A stretch of DNA of 22,418 nucleotides from JBGSBR01 sp041730495 (GCA_041730495.1 JBGSBR010000019.1:1-22418), one strand, 5' to 3'. Shown: positions 13,714 to 22,079, numbered from the stretch's first letter. Numbers and translations are program-made. Notes: a model not told the origin generated them from the letters alone.

Positions 13714-14262
13714 ATGAAAACACCAGATCTTATTTTGAAAAAATCAAAAGAGCTTTTCACGCAAAAAGGAGACATGCTCAGTATGCGTACTCTCGCTCAT
13801 GCTTGTAAAATCCAACCTTCAGTCCTCTACTATCACTTCAAAAACAAAGAAGATTTACTTCGCACAGCTTTTGATCGTACCTGTAAAAAGCTCGGCGAGC
13901 TGCGTAAAGAGCTTCCCGATCTGACAGATCCCATCATGATGCTGCGTCAACGGATCGAGTTTCAGTTCGATAATGCTGGTGACATCATGTTTGTACTTAA
14001 ATATTATGTTGAATACAGAGCAGATTTCAAAAAACATGCACTCGGCTTCATCCCCAACTCGCATGTGCATATCCGCGAAGTCCTCGAAGAAGGGGTGAAA
14101 CAAAAAGTTTTCAAGATCAAAAATATCGACCATGATGCACTTGTCATAGCCCATGCGATCAATGGCTTCGTGATGGAATATTACCCTCAAGTCCCCAAAG
14201 GTAAATCACGCGTAGAACTCGTAGACATGATCCAATCATTTATCATTAGAGCTATAACATGA
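13714..14262 (+). CDS. TetR/AcrR-family transcriptional regulator of the carotenoid operon
   Basis: A 182-residue regulator. The N-terminal DNA-binding domain shows the TetR pattern: helix 1 ILKKSKELFTQKG (7-19), then MRTLAHACKIQPSVLYYHFKNKEDLL (24-49) with the helix-turn-helix and the typical YYHF.NKE.LL end. The C-terminal ligand-binding part (about 60-180) is helical and resembles no specific subfamily I can name. It is the first gene of the operon, its stop overlaps the crtI start as ATGA, and a palindrome lies in front of it, so autorepression together with control of pigment synthesis is likely. The ligand is unknown; a prenyl diphosphate or carotenoid would be a logical guess. Confidence 0.88.
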   Translation: MKTPDLILKKSKELFTQKGDMLSMRTLAHACKIQPSVLYYHFKNKEDLLRTAFDRTCKKLGELRKELPDLTDPIMMLRQRIEFQFDNAGDIMFVLKYYVEYRADFKKHALGFIPNSHVHIREVLEEGVKQKVFKIKNIDHDALVIAHAINGFVMEYYPQVPKGKSRVELVDMIQSFIIRAIT

Positions 14263-15722
14263 AGAAAAAAATAGTAGTCGTAGGTGGCGGTTTCGGAGGT
14301 CTTGCCTCAGCTGCGCTTCTCGGAAAACAAGGATATGATGTCACTCTCTTGGAAAAAAATGAAGCGGTTGGTGGCCGCGCTTCGGTACTCAAGAAAAAAG
14401 GTTTTACCTTTGATATGGGACCTTCGTGGTATCTGATGCCTGATGTGTTTGATAGATTTTATGGATTATTTGATGCCAAACCATCAGATTTTCTCAAGCT
14501 TAAACGTCTTGATCCCAACTATCGTGTTTTCTTCGGCACGAATGATTATGCTGATATAAAAGCCAAATTCGAAGATAACTTACCTTTTTTTGAAAAAATT
14601 GATCCGGGTGTAACACCTCATCTGAAATCGTATCTTAAGCAATCCCAAGAAAATTATGAGGTTTCTAAACGCTTTATTTATCATCAGTATGATTCAGTGT
14701 TTGATTTTTTCAATAAAGATCTCATCAATGAAAAACCAGATATCCGATTATTTGGACGGTTAGATAAATATCTGGCTCGATACATCAAGAATGAACGACT
14801 GCAGAAGATCTTGGCATATAGCATGGTTTTTCTCGGTGGTTCTCCGTCAAATACTCCAGGGCTTTTCTCTATCATGTCGCATATCGATTTCAATCTCGGT
14901 GTCTACTATCCAATGGGTGGGATCTATGAAGTCATACGATCTTTGCAGACACTATGTGATCGCTATGGTGTGAAGATACTGACCAATCAAAATGTAAAAA
15001 AAATCAACGTAGACAACGGTACTGCTACTACGGTAATAACTGATAAAAAGTCATTTGTAGCTGATGAAGTGGTAGTAAATGCTGACTATCAATTTGCAGA
15101 AACTCAGCTGCTCGATCCGCAGTGGCAGACATATAATAAGTCGTTTTGGTCAAAACGCACAGTGGCTCCATCTGCCTTTATCATGTATCTGGGAGTGAAA
15201 CGTAAAGTGCAAAATTTGAAACATCATACGTTGCTCTTCGATCATGACTGGGAACAACATTTCAATGAAATTTTCGATAATCCTATGTGGCCAGAAAATC
15301 CATCGTACTATGTATGTTGTCCATCAAAGACTGATTCATCTGTCGCACCTAAGGGCATGGAAAATCTGTTTATCCTTGTCCCAATTGCATCTGGACTCAA
15401 AGATACTGCAGCTATGCGTAAAAAATATGGAAATAAAATGTTAGCTCATCTAACAGGTATTTTAGGTGATGATTTCCGTAAAGATATCGTCGTGCAAGAA
15501 ACATTTGGCATCTCAGATTTTGAAGAACGATATAACGCATACAAAGGTACAGCTCTTGGGCTCACTCAAACATTTTTCCAGTCAACGATCTTCAGACCAA
15601 GAAATAAAAGTAAGAAAGTCAATAATCTCTATTACACCGGTCAATACACAATTCCAGGCATCGGCATGCCGATGTGCTTGGTTAGTGCAGAGTTAGTAGT
15701 TGATAAGATAGTCAATGGATAA
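14259..15722 (+). CDS. crtI: phytoene desaturase (CrtI-type)
   Basis: A 487-residue FAD-dependent carotenoid desaturase. The N terminus has the dinucleotide-binding fold VVVGGGFGGLASAALL (6-21) with the acidic end of strand 2 at LLEKN and the GGRAS turn (38-42), then FTFDMGPSWYLMP (49-61), a block common to CrtI/CrtN/CrtO proteins. The C terminus has YYTGQYTIPGIGMPMCLVSAE, the family's FAD-binding tail. CrtI enzymes convert phytoene to lycopene or intermediates at the membrane. Number of desaturation steps, and C40 versus C30 substrate, cannot be read from sequence, but the neighbouring prenyl synthase favours C40. It overlaps tetR by 4 nt and crtB by 8 nt. Confidence 0.9.
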   Translation: MKKKIVVVGGGFGGLASAALLGKQGYDVTLLEKNEAVGGRASVLKKKGFTFDMGPSWYLMPDVFDRFYGLFDAKPSDFLKLKRLDPNYRVFFGTNDYADIKAKFEDNLPFFEKIDPGVTPHLKSYLKQSQENYEVSKRFIYHQYDSVFDFFNKDLINEKPDIRLFGRLDKYLARYIKNERLQKILAYSMVFLGGSPSNTPGLFSIMSHIDFNLGVYYPMGGIYEVIRSLQTLCDRYGVKILTNQNVKKINVDNGTATTVITDKKSFVADEVVVNADYQFAETQLLDPQWQTYNKSFWSKRTVAPSAFIMYLGVKRKVQNLKHHTLLFDHDWEQHFNEIFDNPMWPENPSYYVCCPSKTDSSVAPKGMENLFILVPIASGLKDTAAMRKKYGNKMLAHLTGILGDDFRKDIVVQETFGISDFEERYNAYKGTALGLTQTFFQSTIFRPRNKSKKVNNLYYTGQYTIPGIGMPMCLVSAELVVDKIVNG

Positions 15723-16527
15723 AGAACAAATTTTCAGTAAAGCCAGTACCACGTATTACAATGCCAGCCGCTTCTTCCCTGCTGAGATTCGTGAAGATGT
15801 GTACACGCTGTATGCATTTGTGCGCACTGCAGACGATTTCGTCGATGCGATACCAGCTGCAAAATCTGGTTTTATGAACTATAAAAAAGAAGCACTTGCC
15901 GCCCTCTCAAAGGGCAAATCTGACAATCCTATCATCAATGACTTCGTGGAACTTTATAACAGAAAAAAGTTTAAAAAAGAATGGGTTGAATCATTCCTCG
16001 CTGCGATGGAAGCTGATCTCACGATCAATACATATGCAACTATGAAAGATCTCGAAGGTTATATGTATGGATCGGCAGAAGTAATTGGACTATTCATGTC
16101 AGCAATCATGGAGCTTCCGGTGAAAGCGTATCCTGCTGCTCGGATGCAAGGTCGAGCGATGCAGCTCATCAACTTCATCCGTGATATCCGCGAAGACCAA
16201 GAGCTCGACCGAGTTTACCTTCCACAAGCAGATATGAAGAAATTTAAGATCTCTCGAGTCCGACCCATTACCGAGGAGGACGAACTGAAGTTTGCAGAGC
16301 TAGTACGTTTTGAGATCGAGAGATATTACGAAATCCAAGCCAAAGCAACTGCTGGATATGAGTATATTCCCCGTCGCTATCGCATTTCCGTCAAGACTGC
16401 CGCAGATATTTATACCTGGACTGCCAAACAAATCTACAAAAATCCGATGATCGTTTTTGAAAAAAAAGTAAAACCACATAAATTACAGGTGATCGCACAA
16501 TATCTCATCAATTATCTAACTGTATGA
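15715..16527 (+). CDS. crtB: phytoene synthase (squalene/phytoene synthase family)
   Basis: A 270-residue head-to-head prenyl synthase. The first Asp-rich motif is RTADDFVD (D40, D41, D44). The second is NFIRDIREDQEL (N153, R156-D157, E160-D161), followed by DRVYLPQADM, the signature typical of phytoene synthases. YMYGSAEVIGLFMSAIM (about 117-132) lines the active site. It should condense two GGPP to phytoene; C30 dehydrosqualene synthesis from FPP is the alternative. It begins inside the end of crtI and its stop overlaps the next ATG as ATGA, so the order is tightly coupled. Confidence 0.92.
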   Translation: MDKEQIFSKASTTYYNASRFFPAEIREDVYTLYAFVRTADDFVDAIPAAKSGFMNYKKEALAALSKGKSDNPIINDFVELYNRKKFKKEWVESFLAAMEADLTINTYATMKDLEGYMYGSAEVIGLFMSAIMELPVKAYPAARMQGRAMQLINFIRDIREDQELDRVYLPQADMKKFKISRVRPITEEDELKFAELVRFEIERYYEIQAKATAGYEYIPRRYRISVKTAADIYTWTAKQIYKNPMIVFEKKVKPHKLQVIAQYLINYLTV

Positions 16528-17576
16528 ATCTAGAAACGTTTATCAAGCAATATCGACCGCAACTTGAGAAATATATCGTCGATGTTCTCAAAGCAAAGCA
16601 GCATCAGATGCCACTTCCGCTCTATGCAGACGCCGTCGGCTGTATTCTCGATTGTATCAATGGCGGTAAGATGTGGCGTGGACTATTGGTGATGCTCGGT
16701 GCACAGATGCATGGTAAAGCGATCACACCAGATGTTTTTGCAGCAGCGGCAGCAATGGAGATCTTGCATACTTCCCTCTTGATCCACGATGATTTCATGG
16801 ACAATGATTTCAAACGTCGTGGCAAAGATTCAGTGTTTTATCATTACATCAAACAAGGCAAGAAACTGAATGCACAAAATTCGACATTGTACGGCCAAGC
16901 TCTTGGAGTTTGTGTTGGAGATATTGCGTTCTTCCTCGCTGCACAGATTGCAGCAGAGCAGATCGAAGATCCAGTCGTACTGCGCGAGATGATCAAGTAT
17001 GCCAGTCGAGAGATGCAGTTCGTCGGCGCAGCACAGATGACAGATGTGCATCATGGAGCGATCAATCTTGAGCCAGATCTGACTACTATTTTGCAGGTCT
17101 ATAGCTATAAAACTGCGTACTATTCGTTCTCATTACCGTTATCTCTTGGTGCCCTACTTGCGGGAGAAACTGCGATTGAGCCATTGTATGTTTTGGGACA
17201 TGATCTCGGGATTATCTTTCAACTCAAAGATGATGAGCTGGGGATGTGGGGAGAGACGGCAGAGATTGGGAAAGAGGTCGGCTCAGATATCCGTGAGAAC
17301 AAGAAAACCTGGTTACGACACTATCTTTTCATGAAAGCGACACCAGCAGAAAAAAAGAAACTTGAGAAACTATTTGGAAATACTGCAATTACGCACGAAG
17401 ATGTACAGTATGTCCGAAGCGTGTTGGAAAAATATGCGATCTGTGAGCTGATCCAACCAGAGATCGATACGCGGGTAGCTAGTATAAAAAAATATCTAGC
17501 TGAGTTTGATATGCAAAAAAAAGATACAAGTTTACTGACAGAGTTTATCGATTTTAATTTGAATCGGAAGAAATAG
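16524..17576 (+). CDS. polyprenyl diphosphate synthase (probable GGPP synthase)
   Basis: A 350-residue trans-prenyl transferase. It has GGKMWRGLL (47-55, the IPP-binding GGKR-like block), the first Asp-rich motif HDDFMDNDFKRRG (88-100; D89, D90, D93) and the second FQLKDDELGMWG with D236 and D237. The first motif is the plain DDxxD, without the two-residue insertion of the proteobacterial CrtE type, so it resembles archaeal and actinobacterial enzymes. The residue five before the first Asp is Ser84, not the aromatic that limits products to C15 or C20 in some enzymes. Context next to crtB and crtI favours GGPP supply for carotenoids. The gene overlaps crtB by 4 nt. The repeat element starts 7 bases after its stop. 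Confidence 0.88.
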   Translation: MNLETFIKQYRPQLEKYIVDVLKAKQHQMPLPLYADAVGCILDCINGGKMWRGLLVMLGAQMHGKAITPDVFAAAAAMEILHTSLLIHDDFMDNDFKRRGKDSVFYHYIKQGKKLNAQNSTLYGQALGVCVGDIAFFLAAQIAAEQIEDPVVLREMIKYASREMQFVGAAQMTDVHHGAINLEPDLTTILQVYSYKTAYYSFSLPLSLGALLAGETAIEPLYVLGHDLGIIFQLKDDELGMWGETAEIGKEVGSDIRENKKTWLRHYLFMKATPAEKKKLEKLFGNTAITHEDVQYVRSVLEKYAICELIQPEIDTRVASIKKYLAEFDMQKKDTSLLTEFIDFNLNRKK

Positions 17577-17583
17577 ATTAACT

Positions 17584-17656
17584 AGGCCTGGATCCTCGGA
17601 TCATCTACCCGCAATGCTTCGCATAGCGATGCAGACGGGAGTCCGAGGATGACATT
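17584..17656. repeat. palindromic intergenic repeat, copy 2 (half element)
   Basis: Begins AGGCCTGG and ends ATGACAT. The conserved arms ATCCTCGGA (17592-17600) and TCCGAGGAT (17642-17650) pair across 41 bases, which hold further short inverted arms. Compared with copies 1 and 3 only one half is present. It is inserted inside the carotenoid operon, and its end lies 5 nt before the UbiA start codon, so it forms the whole spacer between those genes. Confidence 0.83.
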
Positions 17657-17659
17657 ATT

Positions 17660-18484
17660 ATGAAAATATTATCATTAGTTTTTAATCTTTCTCGCCCACG
17701 CTTTTGGTTGTACACAGCGGGTCCCTTCATCGTCGGAGCGGCGTTTGCAGTACACGATGTATATCAGCTAAACACTCCCGCTTTTTGGATTGGATTACTT
17801 TTTTTCCTCATCCCAGCCAATATGTATCTGTATGGTGTGAATGATCTGGCCGATGAAGATACTGATGAACATAATACTAAAAAAACATCTCACGAGATTA
17901 AGCTCGCCGAAAGCAACAAAAGAATTTATATCGTTTCGATCATGATTTCAATTGCGACTTTGCTGTTGTTGCAATCAGTGTTTAGTGCACAGAGTTTTTT
18001 GTTGACGAGTATCTTCATGGGACTGGCGACTATGTATAGTTTGCCGCCTATCCGCTTGAAAGCTAGACCGTACCTCGATTTTTTATCAAATATTTTGTAT
18101 GTAGTGCCAGGGTTGGTCGGCTATAGTTTGTTTACTGGCCAGCTGCCACCGTTACCTATCATCGTCGCTTGTGGAGCTTGGACTGGTGCTATGCATCTCT
18201 ACTCTGCAATCCCCGATATCCAAAGCGATACGCAAGCCAAGCTGCAGACTACTGCAGTGCTGTTAGGTCGTATGAATAGTTTATGGCTCTGTTTTGTGCT
18301 GTGGAGTATCTGTGCGATTATCGTGGCGTTTTATAGTCCGTTTTTTGTTTTTATATTAGTTTATCCATTTCTTACCCTTCGAGTAATCATTGGCCAGCTT
18401 GATCTGACTGGATTATACTGGCGCTTCCCTTGGATCAACGGCATTATTGGGTTTATACTGTTCTGGTATGCGATCTTCAGCTAA
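17660..18484 (+). CDS. UbiA-family prenyltransferase, lycopene elongase-like
   Basis: A 274-residue integral membrane prenyltransferase with about eight or nine hydrophobic segments. The two Asp-rich motifs are NDLADEDTD (61-69) and PDIQSDTQA (D186, D190), which bind the Mg-diphosphate of the prenyl donor. YSLPPIRLKARPYLDF (126-141) between them is typical of the subgroup containing lycopene elongases (CrtEb/LbtBC/Lyc) and other non-quinone UbiA proteins. In this operon the likely reaction is adding C5 units to lycopene ends to yield a C45/C50 acyclic carotenoid, which is inference. Start ATG 17660 follows the repeat directly, without Shine-Dalgarno. Its end overlaps the glycosyltransferase by 17 nt. 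Confidence 0.85.
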   Translation: MKILSLVFNLSRPRFWLYTAGPFIVGAAFAVHDVYQLNTPAFWIGLLFFLIPANMYLYGVNDLADEDTDEHNTKKTSHEIKLAESNKRIYIVSIMISIATLLLLQSVFSAQSFLLTSIFMGLATMYSLPPIRLKARPYLDFLSNILYVVPGLVGYSLFTGQLPPLPIIVACGAWTGAMHLYSAIPDIQSDTQAKLQTTAVLLGRMNSLWLCFVLWSICAIIVAFYSPFFVFILVYPFLTLRVIIGQLDLTGLYWRFPWINGIIGFILFWYAIFS

Positions 18485-19190
18485 ATCTGTCAGTGTCATA
18501 ATCCCCACTCTCAATGAAGCTACTGCTCTCCCCTACCTTCTCGAAGATTTACAAAAAGAAACTGAGTACATCAAAGAAATAATTATTGTCGATGCTATGT
18601 CCACTGATGATACTGTCAAAAAAGCGAAACAGTATTCAAAGGTAACAGTTATTACATCTGAAATTCGTTCTCCTGCTCATCAGCGAAGTCTGGGTGGTAA
18701 AAAAGCTACTGGAGAAATTTTGGTATTTATGGATGCTGATGTTCAGTTGCCAATCAAAGGCTTAGAGAAACTTATCAATAAGTTTATTGATAAAAATCTA
18801 GACATAGCTTGTCCTTACTACTCTCCCCTATCATCAAACCTCATTATCAAAATGATTTATGCTTTTTTTAATCTGCTTTTTTTCGTATTTCAAAAGCTAT
18901 CACCATCAGGTGCCGGCTCATGTATCATCGTGAAACGTGAGTTGTTTGAAAAGCTGGATGGTTTCAATCAGAAGATGACGTACGATGATATTGAGTTCAT
19001 CCGTCGAGCATCAAGAAACGGTAAATTCGGCATGCTGTCTGAAAAGGTATTTGTTTCGACTAGACGTTTTGAAAAATACGGCATTTTGCGGACAACTGTT
19101 CAGTATGTACTGCTTTCGTTGTTTTTCGTCTTGGGTATGTTTCGATTAGCCAATATCATGAAGTACGAGTTTGCGAAGTATGAGGACTAA
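18468..19190 (+). CDS. family 2 glycosyltransferase, probably acting on the carotenoid
   Basis: A 240-residue GT-A glycosyltransferase. It opens with SVIIPTLNEATALPYLLEDL (9-28), the family 2 start, then IIIVDAMSTDDT, the DXD-containing ILVFMDADVQLP that binds the sugar nucleotide and metal, and SPSGAGSCIIVKRELFEKLDGFNQKMTYDDIEFIRRA with the acceptor-site ED-like residues. Hydrophobic segments near 115-130 and at the C terminus (about 205-225) suggest membrane association. I chose ATG 18468; a TTG at 18447 would add 7 residues. It overlaps the UbiA gene and ends the operon, so glycosylation of a C50 or hydroxylated carotenoid is likely. An unrelated membrane-lipid role is possible. Confidence 0.85.
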   Translation: MRSSAKSVSVIIPTLNEATALPYLLEDLQKETEYIKEIIIVDAMSTDDTVKKAKQYSKVTVITSEIRSPAHQRSLGGKKATGEILVFMDADVQLPIKGLEKLINKFIDKNLDIACPYYSPLSSNLIIKMIYAFFNLLFFVFQKLSPSGAGSCIIVKRELFEKLDGFNQKMTYDDIEFIRRASRNGKFGMLSEKVFVSTRRFEKYGILRTTVQYVLLSLFFVLGMFRLANIMKYEFAKYED

Positions 19191-19212
19191 CTATTGCTAA
19201 ATGGTTAAAGTG

Positions 19213-19617
19213 TTAAATTGTTACTTCTTTTGAAGCCTGGTAAAACCTCCAGAACCAATAGCCGAAGAAAAGCTGAAACGGAATATTGATCCAGACTCCC
19301 CAAGGGAACTGAAATATTGGCGTGAGCGCCAAAAGTACTATCCCCAATCCCCCATTGTCTAGTACGGCAAAAAGCATCAGATACTTCGATAATTTCCGGT
19401 GTGGATAGCGATAAATGTAGATGTAAATAAAGGTATCGAGTAATACGATGATGCCCCAGATGCGCATCAGCATGATCTGAAAATCTGAGAAGTCGAATCC
19501 GAGCAGCGGAATATATTGTTTGGGCAAGAGTAAGGGAATTAATCCCCAGATGACGATCACCATGAAAAATTTGAAGGACATGATGTGTTTGAAGAGTTTG
19601 GTGTCGAGGATATTCAT
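19213..19617 (-). CDS. small integral membrane protein of unknown function
   Basis: A 134-residue protein (ATG at 19617; a TTG at 19638 would add 7 residues) with four hydrophobic segments at about 16-33, 45-67, 75-99 and 104-124. Features are a basic YRYPHRKLSKY loop, and the sequence LMLFAVLDNGGLGIVLLALTPIFQFPWGVW. I do not recognise the family. It lacks the PxEE-type motif of CrtYc/CrtYd lycopene cyclases. It is convergent with the carotenoid operon (22 bases between stops), so it is not part of that transcript. A TATAAT lies 20 nt upstream. Confidence 0.65.
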   Translation of the reverse strand: MNILDTKLFKHIMSFKFFMVIVIWGLIPLLLPKQYIPLLGFDFSDFQIMLMRIWGIIVLLDTFIYIYIYRYPHRKLSKYLMLFAVLDNGGLGIVLLALTPIFQFPWGVWINIPFQLFFGYWFWRFYQASKEVTI

Positions 19618-19637
19618 AGTAATTAAGTTCGATTTCA

Positions 19638-19643
19638 ATTATA
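19638..19643 (-). promoter_or_regulatory. -10 box upstream of the small membrane protein
   Basis: TATAAT on the minus strand, 20 nt before the ATG at 19617, giving a leader of about 14 nt. The -35 is weak. It lies in the 60-base divergent spacer shared with the exchanger gene. Confidence 0.35.
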
Positions 19644-19677
19644 CTGCTTATACATCGTTATCACTGCATAAAACGCT

Positions 19678-20622
19678 ATGTCATCAGATCTTATAATCCG
19701 CTTAGCCATCTATATCGCCTCATTCGTGGCTATCTGGATTGGTGCTGGACTCATCGTCCGTACAATCACGAAGTTTTCGTACCGACTTCACATGTCTTCG
19801 TTCACGGTGTCTTTCGTGCTCCTTGGATTGCTGACATCGATCCCTGAGTTTGCAGTCGGTATGAATGCAATTGCTTTAAAAGAGGCTGAGATTTTCGTCG
19901 GGAATTTACTTGGTGGTATCATCGTTTTATTCCTTCTCATAATCCCGATACTTGCGATTCTCGGCAATGGCATTAAACTTCGACAATCCTTCTCGCAACA
20001 ACAGTTGTTATTGATACTAGCTGTGATTGCGACACCTGCTTTCCTGATCTTGGATCGCCGAGTGGGCAACTACGAAGCATTGTTTATGATCTTATTTTAT
20101 CTGTTGGGTGTTTATATAATCCAACGCAGACCCACGGTTACTGAAGCTGTAGAACAAAAGATTTTCAAACCGAAAATATCATACGCTACTGATCTTGGAA
20201 AGGCAGGAGTCGGAGCTGTCATAGTTTTTATTTCCAGTCAGGCAATCGTCTCACAAACTGAGTATTTTTCTGGACTTCTAAATATCGCGCCATTTTATCT
20301 GAGTTTGATACTGCTATCTCTTGGTACGAATTTACCTGAGCTATCACTGGCTGTGCGTTCGATCATGCATGGCAAGAAGGATGTAGCATTTGGCGATTAT
20401 CTGGGATCTGCAGCCGTCAATACATTACTTTTTGGTGTATTTTCATTGCTGACACAAGGAGATGTGTTTACTTCTCGAGATTATCTTTCCACATTTATCT
20501 TTTTGATCCTCGGATTAGTGTTATTTTACTTTTTCGCACGATCTCGTAATACCGTATCTCGGACAGAAGGTTTTGTCTTATTACTGCTTTATGTAGTGTT
20601 CCTCTGGGTAGAGCTCGTTTAA
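19678..20622 (+). CDS. CaCA-family cation exchanger (Na+/Ca2+ antiporter-like)
   Basis: A 314-residue membrane protein with ten to eleven hydrophobic segments in two inverted repeats. The alpha-1 repeat is LLTSIPEFAVGMNAIALKEAEIFVGNLLGG (about 51-80) and alpha-2 is LSLGTNLPELSLAVRSIMHGKKDVAFGDYLGSAAVNTL (about 213-250). Both contain the P-E ion-binding core of YrbG/NCX proteins. The first repeat is slightly degenerate: S-I-P-E preceded by LT instead of GTS, and GG in place of GSN at its end. It should exchange Ca2+ or another cation for Na+ or H+. It stands alone, divergent from the small membrane protein, and its last 4 bases overlap the convergent YdeI gene. Confidence 0.87.
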   Translation: MSSDLIIRLAIYIASFVAIWIGAGLIVRTITKFSYRLHMSSFTVSFVLLGLLTSIPEFAVGMNAIALKEAEIFVGNLLGGIIVLFLLIIPILAILGNGIKLRQSFSQQQLLLILAVIATPAFLILDRRVGNYEALFMILFYLLGVYIIQRRPTVTEAVEQKIFKPKISYATDLGKAGVGAVIVFISSQAIVSQTEYFSGLLNIAPFYLSLILLSLGTNLPELSLAVRSIMHGKKDVAFGDYLGSAAVNTLLFGVFSLLTQGDVFTSRDYLSTFIFLILGLVLFYFFARSRNTVSRTEGFVLLLLYVVFLWVELV

Positions 20623-21200
20623 TGAAACTTCTCTCCTCGCTCGAGCATTTCAAGAAATTGTTTCATCCTACGCTCACGTGTTTCAGGTTTCTTTGACGTT
20701 TGCAGTCGCCAGTGAAAAGCATACAGATTGGTTTTATTGAGGGTTTCATAAAACGCTTTAGCTTTCGGATGTTTTTCAAGCTCTTTCAAGAAATCTGCAG
20801 GAGCTTTCATATTACTGGGTGAATCATACGCTTGGTCCCAGCGACCATCTGCTTTGGCGCGATCAATCTCAGCTTGACCTGAAGGCTGCATTTTCCCGTC
20901 TTTAATCAGCTTTTCGACTTTGCCGATGTTGATCTTGGACCACATGCTGCGAGCACGTCTAGGAGTGAATTTTTGCAGATAGGATTCTTCGTTATACTTC
21001 TTGGATTGACCGTCGATCCAGCCGTAGCAAAGTGCGACATCCAGTGCACCGGGATGGTCGACAGTCGGTTTCCCAGTAGCTTTCTTGAAGATCTGGATCC
21101 AGACGCCATCTGACGATGCATGATTTTCTTTCAGCCATGTTTCAAATGCTTTAGCTGAAGCAAATGGCAGAATAGGCTGATTTAATGGTTTACTCTTCAT
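20619..21200 (-). CDS. YdeI/OmpD-associated (OmdA) family protein
   Basis: A 193-residue soluble protein of the YdeI/OmdA family. Conserved blocks are the N-terminal FASAKAFETWLKENHASSDGVWIQIFKK, ALCYGWIDGQSKKYNEESYLQKFTPRRARSMWSKINIGKVEKLIKDGKMQPSGQAEI, and a C-terminal FYETLNKTNLYAFHWRLQTSKKPETRERRMKQFLEMLERGE. The family is associated in annotation with bacteriocin or peptide resistance, but its biochemical role is not established. The start codon lies 10 nt from the end of repeat copy 3, with no ribosome-binding site. Its stop overlaps the exchanger stop by 4 nt on the other strand. Confidence 0.88.
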   Translation of the reverse strand: MKSKPLNQPILPFASAKAFETWLKENHASSDGVWIQIFKKATGKPTVDHPGALDVALCYGWIDGQSKKYNEESYLQKFTPRRARSMWSKINIGKVEKLIKDGKMQPSGQAEIDRAKADGRWDQAYDSPSNMKAPADFLKELEKHPKAKAFYETLNKTNLYAFHWRLQTSKKPETRERRMKQFLEMLERGEKFH

Positions 21201-21210
21201 AATATTAGAT

Positions 21211-21307
21211 TGTCATTCCCGACTCGATCGGGAATCCAGGCCTGGATCCTCGGATTCCTACTTCGCCGAAGTGGCTATGAAGGACGAGGCAAGTCCGAGG
21301 ATGACAT
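21211..21307. repeat. palindromic intergenic repeat, copy 3
   Basis: Bounded by TGTCAT (21211-21216) and ATGACA (21301-21306). The left half is a hairpin ATTCCCGA / TCGGGAAT (21215-21222 with 21228-21235, 5-nt loop). It joins the right half through the palindrome CCAGGCCTGG (21236-21245). The right half has arms ATCCTCGGA (21246-21254) and TCCGAGGAT (21294-21302) with an inner CTTCGCCGAAG hairpin (21261-21271). It fills the spacer between dedA and the YdeI gene. Confidence 0.87.
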
Positions 21308-21312
21308 GAACC

Positions 21313-22014
21313 TCAGTCACTCAGATGTTCTTCTTTAAAGGTCTCTTTGATCTCTTTGTAAGTTGTGGTTTCATCTTTCTTGGATTTCTTTGATTCACGC
21401 TTGTGATTGATGACTTCGATAAAGACTGGAATAAGTGAAAATAAGACGATACCGATGACTGCGATCTCAAAATTCTTTTTCACAAACTCTAAGCCTCCGA
21501 AGAAGTAACCAAGGAATGTGAGACTGGTGACCCAGATAAAAGCACCAATGACATTGTAGAAGATAAACGTATCGTAATGCATTTTACCGACACCAGCGAC
21601 AAATGGGGCAAAGGTACGAACGATTGGGATAAAACGAGCTAAGATGATGGTTTTACCGCCGTGTTTATCATAAAAAGCACGTGTTTTTTCGAGATACTCG
21701 ACTTTAAAGATACGTGAATTCTTGTCTGCGAAAACTCGTGGTCCGATATGATGACCGATCCAATAGTTGACAGTATCACCGAGGATAGCTGCGATGAGGA
21801 GAGTGATATAAACTACCCAGATATTCAAGAATCCTCCACCAGCGAGGGTACCGACGACAAATAAGAGTGAATCTCCCGGTAAGAATGGCAAAATGACGAG
21901 GCCGGTTTCGGCGAAGATGATGGCAAACAATATAACGTAGGTCCAGTTTCCAAATAAATTGATGAGGTTGGCTAAATGTTCATCTAAGTGTAAGAAGAAA
22001 TCGACGATTTGCAT
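21313..22014 (-). CDS. DedA/SNARE-associated (VTT) membrane protein
   Basis: A 233-residue DedA-family protein. Landmarks: FAETGLVILPFLPGDSLLFVVGTLA (about 35-59), the E..L...PGD signature; GDTVNYWIGHHIG (about 79-91); and ARFIPIVRTFAPFVAGVGKM (about 125-144), the R-x-x-P-x-x-R motif. There are four or five membrane segments, and a charged C-terminal tail of about 30 residues (KRESKKSKKDETTTYKEIKE) should be cytoplasmic. DedA proteins act in membrane homeostasis; some flip undecaprenyl phosphate or phosphatidylethanolamine. The stop lies 6 bases from repeat copy 3. Confidence 0.92.
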   Translation of the reverse strand: MQIVDFFLHLDEHLANLINLFGNWTYVILFAIIFAETGLVILPFLPGDSLLFVVGTLAGGGFLNIWVVYITLLIAAILGDTVNYWIGHHIGPRVFADKNSRIFKVEYLEKTRAFYDKHGGKTIILARFIPIVRTFAPFVAGVGKMHYDTFIFYNVIGAFIWVTSLTFLGYFFGGLEFVKKNFEIAVIGIVLFSLIPVFIEVINHKRESKKSKKDETTTYKEIKETFKEEHLSD

Positions 22015-22039
22015 GTGAATAATAAATTGACAATACGAA

Positions 22040-22045
22040 ATTATA
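22040..22045 (-). promoter_or_regulatory. -10 box of dedA promoter
   Basis: TATAAT on the minus strand, 25 nt before the ATG at 22014. It lies in the 65-base divergent spacer with the FecR-like gene, for which TATACT (22063-22068) is a weak -10 candidate. Confidence 0.35.
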
Positions 22046-22079
22046 GCATTAGACAGGTTTGTTATACTACTATTGCATT

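Noticed and set aside
19213..19617. Possible CrtYc/CrtYd-type lycopene cyclase subunit next to the carotenoid operon
   Set aside because: Similar size and membrane nature, but it lacks the conserved acidic PxEE-type motif and is on the opposite strand.
21211..21307. Repeat copy as a simple rho-independent terminator of dedA
   Set aside because: It can fold, but it has no T-run at either end and recurs at sites that are not gene ends, so it is better described as a dispersed repeat.
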